Assembly (NCBI GenBank): GCA_013140465.1
Contig: JABFST010000261.1
Span: forward strand, 1 to 30,844
Direction: 5' to 3'
Origin: Methylococcaceae bacterium
GTDB taxonomy: Bacteria > Pseudomonadota > Gammaproteobacteria > Methylococcales > Methylomonadaceae
DNA length: 30,844 nucleotides
The position numbers were made by a program, and so were the translations under genes. Shown piece by piece: positions 16,742 through 23,716 of this stretch (positions within the stretch are counted from its first letter, which is position 1; the number at the start of each line of letters is the position of its first letter). Below the pieces are notes generated by a model. It ran no database searches. It was not told where the DNA came from and saw only the letters and a program-made list of their open reading frames with translations.

Positions 16742-18076
16742 CTATCGGCTAAACCAAGCCATCGATTCCACATGCCCGGTTTGCGGGAACATATCCATCA
16801 CCCCGGCTTTGACCAGTTTATAGCCTAAGTCATTGACCAAAATACCCGCATCCCGCGCCAAGGTGGACGGGTTGCACGACACATAAACAATCTGCTCGGG
16901 CCGCCATTTTTTTAGGTGATGCAAGACTTCCGACGCGCCCGCCCGCGAAGGGTCGAGCAAGATTTTGTTGTATTTACGGTTAGCCCACGGTTGGTCGCTG
17001 ATGTCTTTGCTTAAATCGGCGGCATAAAATTCAACATTGGTGATGTTATTGTGACGGGCGTTTTCTCTGGCATGGTTGACCAACGGCAAATCGCCCTCAA
17101 CCCCGACCACGCTGCCCGCAAATTTCGCCATCGGCAAGGTAAAGTTGCCCAAGCCACAAAACAAATCCAACACCGAGTCGTTTTCGTTTAGGTTTAAAGT
17201 TTCCAACACGCGGTTAATCATTTGCCGATTGATGTCGTAATTGACTTGCGTAAACATCGCGGGCTTAAACTTAAATTCCAAACCTTGTTCGGGCAGCGCA
17301 TAAGTCGGGATCACTTCCGGTTCGCCAGGCAGCGGCACTATCGTGTCCGGGCCTTTAGGCTGCAAACACAGGCTGATACCGTGGGTGTGGGCAAAGCTGC
17401 GCATCCGTTCGATGTCTTCGGCGGTCGGCGGCTCCAGTACGCGCACCGCCAGCACGCAATCGTGGTCGCCTATCGCCACTTCAATTTGCGGGATTTTTTC
17501 GCGTATGGTCAAACCCGCGATCATCTCGCCTAAAGCCAAGAGCTTAGTACCGACCAGCGGGTGCATCACCACACAACTGTCAATTTCCGCCAAATACGGA
17601 TGCCGACGTTCTCTAAACCCCACCAACACCCGATTTTTTTTCGCCACATATTTAACCCCCATCCGCGCTTTACGCCGATAGCCCCAATGCGGGCCAGTCA
17701 TCGCGGGCCAGCTTTCGGTCAGTTCGACTTTGCCGATGCGTTTAAATTGCTCCGCCAACAACTCTTGCTTAATGCGGATTTGCGCGGCGGCTTCAACATG
17801 CTGGAAACTGCATCCGCCACACACGCCATAATGTGCGCATAAGGCATCAACACGGTCAGCCGCGCGGCTTAACAGCTTTACCACTTTGCCTTCGGCAAAA
17901 TCTTTACGGACTTCGGTGTAAATAAACTCGACGGCTTCGCCCGGCAACGCCTCGTCTATAAAGACCACTTTGCCATCTACATGGGCAACGCCACGGCCAT
18001 CATGGGCCAAGGATTCAATAGTGACTGCTACGGGGGTGTCGGGTAAGGGTTTACGGGTTCTTTTTCTTTGCGCCAT
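16742..18076 (-). CDS. rlmD: 23S rRNA (uracil-1939-C5)-methyltransferase
   Basis: The 444-aa SAM-dependent enzyme makes m5U1939 in 23S rRNA. It has an N-terminal TRAM domain (about 14-70, VTIESLAHDGRGVAHVDGKVVF), a [4Fe-4S] site with Cys80, Cys86, Cys89 (CAHYGVCGGC) and Cys168, and the methyltransferase fold with LDLFCGLGNFTLPMA (303-317) and DPSRAG (375-380). The catalytic Cys401 lies in VSCNPSTLARD. The frame is open to 18244, but the start at 18076 is preferred: the TRAM domain begins there, and the ATG directly follows the stop of the upstream lipoprotein gene (one base between), which implies translational coupling. Confidence 0.95.
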   Translation of the reverse strand: MAQRKRTRKPLPDTPVAVTIESLAHDGRGVAHVDGKVVFIDEALPGEAVEFIYTEVRKDFAEGKVVKLLSRAADRVDALCAHYGVCGGCSFQHVEAAAQIRIKQELLAEQFKRIGKVELTESWPAMTGPHWGYRRKARMGVKYVAKKNRVLVGFRERRHPYLAEIDSCVVMHPLVGTKLLALGEMIAGLTIREKIPQIEVAIGDHDCVLAVRVLEPPTAEDIERMRSFAHTHGISLCLQPKGPDTIVPLPGEPEVIPTYALPEQGLEFKFKPAMFTQVNYDINRQMINRVLETLNLNENDSVLDLFCGLGNFTLPMAKFAGSVVGVEGDLPLVNHARENARHNNITNVEFYAADLSKDISDQPWANRKYNKILLDPSRAGASEVLHHLKKWRPEQIVYVSCNPSTLARDAGILVNDLGYKLVKAGVMDMFPQTGHVESMAWFSR

Positions 18077-18077
18077 G

Positions 18078-18647
18078 TTATTTTTGTGTCCAACTTCCTG
18101 AGGATTGATACCACCAGCCCGCGCGGGCATGATTGACCCAGCGTTCGGCAAAAGTGGCCTTGATTTGGTTTGCCCAATCGGGATGCCCGTTGGCATTGGC
18201 AATCGCCTGATACAACTGCAAGCGATCTTTATTTTCAGCGGCAACCAGCTTCGCCACTTGGTTTTTGTCTTTTAAGGGGACATCCCTGACCGCCAACAGG
18301 CCATCGGCTTGAATGCCAATAAATCCGGCCGCATAAAACGGCTGCAAGGCGGCAAAACGCGTTGCCATTGTCGCGCGTAGCTTGCTGATTTCTGGACTCG
18401 CCAAGCTTAAGTCCGCCGCCTCCGCCTGTGCCGGGCTAATCACCCAAGCCAGCGCGGTATCGATAGTGCTTTGCCAATCGGATAAGCTGGCTTTGGGTTT
18501 GCTGGGCACGGGCGGCGGCACCAGTTTTTGGATGTCTTGGATAATCTCGTCCGCCGCTTTTTCAGCAGCAGCGGCAGGAAAATAAATATTAATGGTGACG
18601 CACGCCGTCAACAGTAACACGCTTAAAACCGTTACATTTCTCATCAT
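18078..18647 (-). CDS. DUF1318 (YdbL-like) lipoprotein
   Basis: The 189-aa protein starts MMRNVTVLSVLLLTAC, a lipobox with the modified Cys at 16. The segment after it (CVTINIYFPAAAAEKAADEIIQDI) is characteristic of DUF1318 lipoproteins. A Pro/Ala-rich linker leads to the DUF1318 domain at about 90-189 (LRATMATRFAALQPFYAAGFIGIQADGLLAVRD ... WVNHARAGWWYQSSGSWTQK). E. coli YdbL, which is periplasmic and shorter, works with YdbH and the lipoprotein YnbE in outer-membrane lipid homeostasis. The gene lies 8 bases after the YdbH-like gene, and no separate ynbE is present. The lipidated N-terminus here might serve the YnbE role, which is inference. GGAG precedes the start by five bases. Confidence 0.82.
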   Translation of the reverse strand: MMRNVTVLSVLLLTACVTINIYFPAAAAEKAADEIIQDIQKLVPPPVPSKPKASLSDWQSTIDTALAWVISPAQAEAADLSLASPEISKLRATMATRFAALQPFYAAGFIGIQADGLLAVRDVPLKDKNQVAKLVAAENKDRLQLYQAIANANGHPDWANQIKATFAERWVNHARAGWWYQSSGSWTQK

Positions 18648-18655
18648 CGTCTCCG

Positions 18656-20680
18656 TTATTTAATTTGTGGGTTGTCCGATGTTGAAATACGGTTTAACCG
18701 TTCCAGCAATACCTGCCAATCAACACGCGGATTATAGCCGATTACGTTGATTCTAGGCAGACCGCCACCCGTAATAATGGCGTAACCCTCAGGTGTTGCC
18801 GACACCCCGGACAGTTGGCAAACCCCGTTTAACAACACACAGCCTAAACCGATTTGGTCATAACCAAAGCTTGCAAACAGGTTTAAAAAACTTCTGGACA
18901 GAATATCCGTTGCCCCGCCACCGCCAATACTGGCGATATTTTTAACGGCTTTTTGGCTGATGCGGTGACGGGAGTTGTCGCCTTTAGGCGTGCCTAACCA
19001 CGCCTCAAAACTCACGGGCTGCCAGTCCGACATCACTAAATCCCGTACATAACCCGACAATTGCCCGGTCATATTGCCAAAGGCAAAAGTAGAGGTCAGC
19101 TGTGCCAAATCTAGTTTGTTGATGGCAATATCGCCAGAAAATTGCGGTGCAGCCCCGAATAAATCACTCGCTTGCAGGTCGGTGAGCGACACTTCGCCCG
19201 TAAACACCTTAACCGTTAATGCCCCGCCCAAGTGCAGGGTGTTGTGCCGATAAGCCACACTAGGAATAGTACCGCTGAGCGTGCCTGCCAACGGTGTCCA
19301 GTGTAAGGCGCGGCTGATGCGGCTGAGCGACAAGGCCTGCATATCGCCGACAAAATAAAAGGCCGATTCTTGTCCGGCTTTGCTTTGCCACGCAAAACGC
19401 TTAACCGCAAGCTGTCCGCCAAAAACAGGCAACCGCGCGGGCTGCACGAGCTTAACCTGATGGGCGCGGGTTAAAAACACCAGTTCCGCCGAGTCTACAG
19501 GGATTTGATACAGTTGTAAGTGTTGCCAAGCAAATTTTGACGGGATTGCAAACTTTTCGTCTGCCGACCAATGGATCACACCCTGACCGCCCAGCAATTG
19601 GAAACGCCCGGCGCTATCGTTAATCAGCACCTGCGTAGGGATAGCCGTAACGGTTTGCAAGGCATTATTGGCTATCGAAAACTGCGCGTTTAAACGACCG
19701 CCAAAACTGATGCCATCCTCAGCCGTTGCCGTTAAAAACGGCTGTAAATACCGTTCGGTGCTTTGCCGGAGATCGTTGCTTTGTAGCGCGACATGGGCGT
19801 TCGCCAGCTTAAGCGTTTGTTTGCCATCGACCAAAGCGTCGCCGCTCAGCGTCAACGCCTGATCCTGATAAGTAAACAGCGGTATCGCCACGGTTTTTAG
19901 GCGCGGATCCCAAACACCTGCTGCCGCCAAACTTAAGCCCCGACCTTGTGCCGCCAAAAACAGCGGTTCGAGATACAACGAGCCTTCGGTCACTGTGGTT
20001 TGGTTTTGCCAATGCCAACGCGTATTTCGGTATTGCCCGTTTACCAGCATGGTCAGCGTCATGTTTTCACAGGCATAACGACCGTCTGGCGATTGTGCGC
20101 TTATGTTGTGTGCGCTTGCCGTCAAACTAAACTTTTCCAACTGTGCGCCATTGCCCGATGCCAACAGTTTGACATCGCTATGGCCTGCGCTGGTGGGCAT
20201 GACCGCCCCGCCCGCTAGCTTTTGCATTAACACGGTATCCAGCCCGGTCGCGCTGAGCGATAACTGCCATTGCGGGCCTTGCGCGTTCAGTGTTAAGGCG
20301 ACATCGCCACCTGCCAAACGTAAATGGCTGAGGCTAATGCGGCTATGCTGCGGGTGGATTTCTACAAAAAACTGTGCGGACGGCGATTGCCAACGCGCCG
20401 AATGGACGCTGGCACGCCCTTGTGTGCAAGAGATGGTTTGGCCTTGCCAACTGAATTTGGCACAGCGGATATTGACCAGCGTCAGCTCGTCAAAAGGTTT
20501 GGGCAAGCGGATTTGCCGGATAGTGAGCTGAAGTTGACGGGCTTCGTTAAAGCTCAATTGAATGCCATCGATATGCCAGTTGGCGGTGGTGATGGTTTGG
20601 ATCTGCAAGGACAACGGGGCGAACGCGGCGGTTTGCGTGCTGATAGCCAGCAACACCAGCATGAAAAAATGCCTGTACAT
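18656..20680 (-). CDS. ydbH: YdbH-like AsmA-superfamily envelope protein
   Basis: The 674-aa protein has an N-terminal hydrophobic segment (MYRHFFMLVLLAISTQTAAFA) that may be a signal peptide or anchor. A long beta-rich body of repeated short strands follows, as in AsmA/TamB-type bridge proteins. The C-terminal block (QKAVKNIASIGGGGATDILSRSFLNLFASFGYDQIGLGCVLLNGVC ... TGGGLPRINVIGYNPRVDW) is the YdbH signature; two Cys there may pair. YdbH, TamB and YhdP carry phospholipid between inner and outer membrane in E. coli, where YdbH is about 880 aa, so this one is shorter. The first gene of the ydbH-DUF1318-rlmD run, it has AGGAG nine bases before the ATG. The function is assigned by family and by the ydbL-like neighbour. 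Confidence 0.82.
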   Translation of the reverse strand: MYRHFFMLVLLAISTQTAAFAPLSLQIQTITTANWHIDGIQLSFNEARQLQLTIRQIRLPKPFDELTLVNIRCAKFSWQGQTISCTQGRASVHSARWQSPSAQFFVEIHPQHSRISLSHLRLAGGDVALTLNAQGPQWQLSLSATGLDTVLMQKLAGGAVMPTSAGHSDVKLLASGNGAQLEKFSLTASAHNISAQSPDGRYACENMTLTMLVNGQYRNTRWHWQNQTTVTEGSLYLEPLFLAAQGRGLSLAAAGVWDPRLKTVAIPLFTYQDQALTLSGDALVDGKQTLKLANAHVALQSNDLRQSTERYLQPFLTATAEDGISFGGRLNAQFSIANNALQTVTAIPTQVLINDSAGRFQLLGGQGVIHWSADEKFAIPSKFAWQHLQLYQIPVDSAELVFLTRAHQVKLVQPARLPVFGGQLAVKRFAWQSKAGQESAFYFVGDMQALSLSRISRALHWTPLAGTLSGTIPSVAYRHNTLHLGGALTVKVFTGEVSLTDLQASDLFGAAPQFSGDIAINKLDLAQLTSTFAFGNMTGQLSGYVRDLVMSDWQPVSFEAWLGTPKGDNSRHRISQKAVKNIASIGGGGATDILSRSFLNLFASFGYDQIGLGCVLLNGVCQLSGVSATPEGYAIITGGGLPRINVIGYNPRVDWQVLLERLNRISTSDNPQIK

Positions 20681-20787
20681 GGGTTAAGCTCCTAGGCATT
20701 CTTCGCGCTTTAGTAGGTGGCGGACAACCATAGGGGCGACGTGCAGCCGCTAGGCATTGGAGCCAAACCGTCCGTTAAGCACAGCCA

Positions 20788-20862
20788 GCTGGAGTGTAAC
20801 GGCTTTAGACGTTGCCGTGTTGGCAATAAAACCGGGAAAAGGTCTAAAACCGTTTTAACAGT
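20788..20862. repeat. Dispersed palindromic element, family A, copy 3
   Basis: The left arm GCTGGAGTGTAACGGCTTTA (from 20788, then GACGTT) is nearly identical to copies 1 and 4. The right arm (20841-20862, GGTCTAAAACCGTTTTAACAG) is more degenerate but still complementary around TCTAAAACCGTT. It lies between cysM and the YdbH-like gene. Confidence 0.75.
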
Positions 20863-20876
20863 GGATAACCGTCTAC

Positions 20877-20903
20877 GTCGGGTTACGCTAGCGCTAACCC
20901 GAC
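20877..20903. repeat. GTCGGGTTA palindrome
   Basis: GTCGGGTTA (20877-20885) and TAACCCGAC (20895-20903) are perfectly complementary around CGCTAGCGC, with TAC and CTAC outside. This resembles the TAGGTCGGGTTAGCG type of intergenic repeat common in proteobacteria. It lies 36 bases beyond the cysM stop and could end cysM transcripts, though no T-run follows. Confidence 0.75.
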
Positions 20904-20938
20904 CTACAATTGTTTAGGGTTGGCGCGGCTAAGGTGGA

Positions 20939-21829
20939 TTAAGCAGGGAATACGCCTGTAGACAAATAACGATCACCCCGGTCACAAATAATCACCACGA
21001 TAACCGCATTTTCAACCTCTTGGGAAACACGCAACGCCGCAGCTACTGCGCCACCCGATGACACTCCCGCAAAAATGCCTTCTTCTGAAGCCAATAAGCG
21101 CATGACTTTTTCTGCCGAGGCTTGATCCATATCAATGATCCGGTCTACCCGTTCCGGCTGGTAAATTTTGGGCAAATATTCCTTGGGCCAACGGCGGATG
21201 CCCGGGATTTTAGAGTCACCTTCCGGCTGCACGCCGACGATTTGTATCGCCGGATTTTGTTCTTTCAAATACCGCGAAGTCCCCATAATTGTTCCGGTAG
21301 TCCCCATTGCGCTGACAAAATGGGTGACTTTGCCGTGGGTATCCTGCCAAATTTCCGGGCCAGTGCTTTCATAATGCGCCAGCGGATTGTCGGGGTTGCC
21401 AAATTGGTCCAAAATCCGGCCTTTGCCTTCTGCTTCCATCGCCCGCGCCAAATCAATCGCCGCTTCCATGCTACCAGCGGCAGGGGTCAGGATAATTTCC
21501 GCACCGTAGGCTTTCATCGAGGCTTTGCGCTCGTCACTCATATTGTCGGGCATGATTAAGGTCATTTTATAACCTTTAATCGCCGCGACCATCGCTAGGG
21601 CAATCCCCGTATTGCCGCTAGTGGCTTCGATCAAACGATCGCCGGGTTTGATTTCGCCGCGTGCTTCGGCATGTTTAATCATACTAAGCGCGGGCAAATC
21701 TTTAACCGATCCCGCCGGATTATTGCCTTCGAGTTTGGCTAAAATAAGGTTGGAGGTATCACCCGGCAAGCGTTGCAATCGGGCCAAGGGTGCATTGCGG
21801 ACAAACGATTCTATAGTAGGAAAAGTCAT
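20939..21829 (-). CDS. cysM: Cysteine synthase B
   Basis: The 296-aa PLP enzyme makes cysteine from O-acetylserine and sulfide (or thiosulfate). The PLP lysine is Lys43 in GNNPAGSVKDLPALSM. SGNTG (70-74) binds the substrate carboxylate, GTTGTIMG (about 176-183) binds the PLP phosphate, and GVSSGGAV is conserved near the C-terminus. IRRWPKEYLPKIY fits CysM better than CysK. The residue after K43-D44 is Leu45, where CysM proteins usually have Arg (KDRPA). The start at 21829 has AAGGCAAC upstream. The gene is flanked on both sides by palindromic repeats and has no operon partner on its strand nearby. Confidence 0.93.
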   Translation of the reverse strand: MTFPTIESFVRNAPLARLQRLPGDTSNLILAKLEGNNPAGSVKDLPALSMIKHAEARGEIKPGDRLIEATSGNTGIALAMVAAIKGYKMTLIMPDNMSDERKASMKAYGAEIILTPAAGSMEAAIDLARAMEAEGKGRILDQFGNPDNPLAHYESTGPEIWQDTHGKVTHFVSAMGTTGTIMGTSRYLKEQNPAIQIVGVQPEGDSKIPGIRRWPKEYLPKIYQPERVDRIIDMDQASAEKVMRLLASEEGIFAGVSSGGAVAAALRVSQEVENAVIVVIICDRGDRYLSTGVFPA

Positions 21830-21914
21830 GGCAGTTGCCTTAAGTGGAAGTTGTTTGGGATTATCCCATAAAACCTAGGATTCAACATCACCACTGTGTG
21901 GCTCGCTGCCCACA

Positions 21915-22090
21915 GCTGGAGTGCAACGGCTTTAGACGTTGCCGTATCGGCTATGAAACCGTAACTTGTCATGAGTGGCGAGATCAAGACCTGCGAGGTT
22001 TTTAAGACCTCGCAGGTCTGCCGCTATTGCCACAGCTATTGGGTAGGTGCATGAAACTGGGAGTACATCGTCTAAAATCGTTGTACTGCG
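21915..22090. repeat. Family A palindromic element, copy 4, apparently split
   Basis: A complete left arm (GCTGGAGTGCAACGGCTTTA..., 21915-21940) lies about 120 bases from a matching right arm (TCGTCTAAAATCGTTGTACTGC, 22068-22089; core TCTAAAATCGTTGTACT). In the other copies the arms are about 17-30 bases apart. The extra DNA contains a different palindrome (21987-22019), as if one repeat had inserted into another. The right part is itself palindromic (GAGTACA / TTGTACT). Confidence 0.6.
21987..22019. repeat. GACCTGCGAGGT palindrome
   Basis: AGACCTGCGAGGT (21987-21999) and ACCTCGCAGGTCT (22007-22019) form 13-bp perfect arms around a 7-base loop. It lies about 70 bases downstream of the small minus-strand gene ending at 22092 and could terminate it, but no T-run follows on that strand. 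Confidence 0.8.
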
Positions 22091-22091
22091 C

Positions 22092-22316
22092 TTAGCCGCC
22101 GTCGCCGATGTTTTCCCAAGTGTTGCTGCCTAAGGCTTCTAGCGCGTGCAGTTTTCGGGTGGTTTCGCGTTGTTGGGTGCGCAGGTTTTCCAGTTCTTGT
22201 GCGTCGTGGGGGTTGTCGCCTTCTGTGCGGGCCTTAACGACCAACAGGTCAATTTTGGCACTTTGGGCAATCAGTTCGGTGACTAGCTGTTGTCTGTAAT
22301 CAGGGTGGGTGTTCAT
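22092..22316 (-). CDS. Small coiled-coil hypothetical protein, 74 aa
   Basis: The gene has a strong ribosome-binding site (GGAGGA six bases before the ATG), so it is very likely real. The protein is soluble, charged and predicted helical almost throughout: YRQQLVTELIAQSAKIDLLVVKART and ELENLRTQQRETTRKLHALEAL read as two coiled-coil helices. It ends SNTWENIGDGG. The pattern recalls short coiled-coil proteins found in many proteobacteria with a helical hairpin and a final aromatic W-x-x-I/L motif, but I cannot name a family with confidence. It stands between cysM and the fds operon, separated from both by repeats. Confidence 0.75.
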   Translation of the reverse strand: MNTHPDYRQQLVTELIAQSAKIDLLVVKARTEGDNPHDAQELENLRTQQRETTRKLHALEALGSNTWENIGDGG

Positions 22317-22517
22317 CGGATCCTCCAGTTGTTAAAACCTAAGTGTGCGCTAATTATTCGCACCTTGGGCATTTATTCTTATGGTTGCTCGTCGTTAGCT
22401 GTGCGCGGAGCGCGGCTAAACAACAAGACACTAATTTACTCTTTTGCGCTATTTTTGCAATGACACGCAGCCCTCGTTTTACGCCAAGGCTAGGGAAGTA
22501 CGGGTTCTAAGGAGGTT

Positions 22518-22541
22518 GCGGCATTCCGCGTAGAATGCCGC
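22518..22541. repeat. Hairpin downstream of fdsD
   Basis: GCGGCATTC (22518-22526) pairs with GAATGCCGC (22533-22541) around CGCGTA. It lies 43 bases past the fdsD stop on the minus strand. It could end the fds transcript or be another REP-type repeat; there is no T-run. The rest of the gap up to 22316 shows nothing recognisable. Confidence 0.6.
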
Positions 22542-22583
22542 TAAGGGGAGGGAGTTAAGGCTAGGATGATCGCGGCAGTTAGC

Positions 22584-22793
22584 TTATTCCAAGCGCGATA
22601 CGGCGATTTTGACTATATCGCTAAGCCCCGAGCCATCTTCTTGAAGATAAGCAATAATGGCTTTGCGCATTCTGGGTTCCCATGACCGTTGCAGATGTTT
22701 TTTGACGCCCTCTGCGGCGACTTCTTTGTTGCTTTCGGCATTAAAAAATTCACCGATGTTGTTGGCCATTTTAATGAGTGTTTCAGTTTTCAT
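22584..22793 (-). CDS. fdsD: NAD-dependent formate dehydrogenase delta subunit
   Basis: The 69-aa protein matches the small FdsD family: LIKMANNIGEFFNAES at the N-terminus, then a helical hairpin with VKKHLQRSWEPRMRKAIIAYL and a short acidic turn before IVKIAVSRLE. FdsD is a minor subunit needed for full assembly or activity of the FdsGBA complex in bacteria such as Cupriavidus and Rhodobacter; its exact role is less clear. It is the last gene of the operon, 11 bases after fdhD. No clear ribosome-binding site precedes its ATG, so translation probably depends on fdhD. Confidence 0.9.
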   Translation of the reverse strand: MKTETLIKMANNIGEFFNAESNKEVAAEGVKKHLQRSWEPRMRKAIIAYLQEDGSGLSDIVKIAVSRLE

Positions 22794-22804
22794 AGTGGTA
22801 TACG

Positions 22805-23635
22805 TTAAGGGTTGGTATGGGTTAGGCGGTGTGGATGGGTGTAAACCACATGTTTGTCATCACGCGCAAAACCAATCAAAGTGAGTCCGGCTTCATCCGC
22901 CAAGCGTATGGCTAAACCGGTGGGGGCTGAAATGGCGGCGAGCAGGGTAATGCCTACACTCGCTGTTTTTTGTACTAATTCGTAACTGGCGCGGCTGGTG
23001 ACCAGCACAAAGCCCGCGCTTAGGTTTTTACCGCTACGCAATAATAAGCCGATGAGCTTATCTAAGGCGTTGTGGCGGCCTACGTCTTCGCGGATCGCAA
23101 ACACCCCTAAATCCGGTTCTACCCACGCAGCGGCATGGACTGAGCCAGTGAGTTGGTTGAGTGTTTGGTGGTGTTTGATGTCTTGTAAGGCGCGGCTTAA
23201 GGTTTGTGCGCTTAGGCTTAAATCGCCATTGACCGCGTTGGCTGGGCGCATGGCTTGTTTTAAGGTGGTTGCGCCACACAGGCCACAACCTGTGCGCCCA
23301 GTTAGGTTACGGCCTTTATCGGCGAGACAGGACAGCCGTTCTGCGGGGATTTTGACGTGGACTTCAATGCCGTTGGAGCGGTTATAAATCCGCGCCGACA
23401 AAAATTCCTGCGGGGTTTTAATGATACCTTCGGTTATGCTAAAACCTAGCGCAAATTCTTCCAGATTGGTCGGGGTCGCCAACATCACCACATGGGGCGT
23501 GCCGTTGTAAAGCAAGGCTATAGGCACTTCTTCGGCGATATAGTCTTGCTCTTGGTACAGCTGGCCGCCATGCCAACGGTCTACAAGCCGTTGCTGATAG
23601 CTGGGCCAGCCTAAATCCAATAATAACGGTTGCAC
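22805..23635 (-). CDS. fdhD: Formate dehydrogenase accessory sulfurtransferase FdhD
   Basis: The 276-aa protein transfers sulfur from a cysteine desulfurase to the molybdenum cofactor before insertion into formate dehydrogenase. The key motif is GRTGCGLCG, with the two Cys of the C-x-x-C loop. Other family blocks are EEVPIALLYNG, NLEEFALGFSITEGII, EDVGRHNALDKLIG and VLVTSRASYELVQKTASVGI. The start is GTG at 23635, with AAGAGG ten bases upstream; part of this ribosome-binding site lies in a hairpin (23640-23669). It sits between fdsA and fdsD, which matches its client. Confidence 0.95.
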   Translation of the reverse strand: MQPLLLDLGWPSYQQRLVDRWHGGQLYQEQDYIAEEVPIALLYNGTPHVVMLATPTNLEEFALGFSITEGIIKTPQEFLSARIYNRSNGIEVHVKIPAERLSCLADKGRNLTGRTGCGLCGATTLKQAMRPANAVNGDLSLSAQTLSRALQDIKHHQTLNQLTGSVHAAAWVEPDLGVFAIREDVGRHNALDKLIGLLLRSGKNLSAGFVLVTSRASYELVQKTASVGITLLAAISAPTGLAIRLADEAGLTLIGFARDDKHVVYTHPHRLTHTNP

Positions 23636-23639
23636 TTAT

Positions 23640-23669
23640 CAGCCGCCTCTTAAATGCACGCGGCGGCTG
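23640..23669 (-). promoter_or_regulatory. Hairpin covering part of the fdhD ribosome-binding site
   Basis: CAGCCGCC (23640-23647) and GGCGGCTG (23662-23669) form an 8-bp G+C-rich stem in the fdsA-fdhD gap. On the minus-strand transcript the 3' arm includes the last GG of the AAGAGG site (23646-23651). The stem could lower fdhD translation or mark RNA processing or partial termination after fdsA. Confidence 0.5.
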
Positions 23670-23716
23670 TTAGTGGTCATGGCCTTCATCACGCCGGGCT
23701 ACGCAAGTTACGCGCA

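Noticed and set aside
18077..18244. N-terminal extension of rlmD
   Set aside because: It overlaps the DUF1318 lipoprotein gene in another frame, and the TRAM domain begins right after the ATG at 18076.
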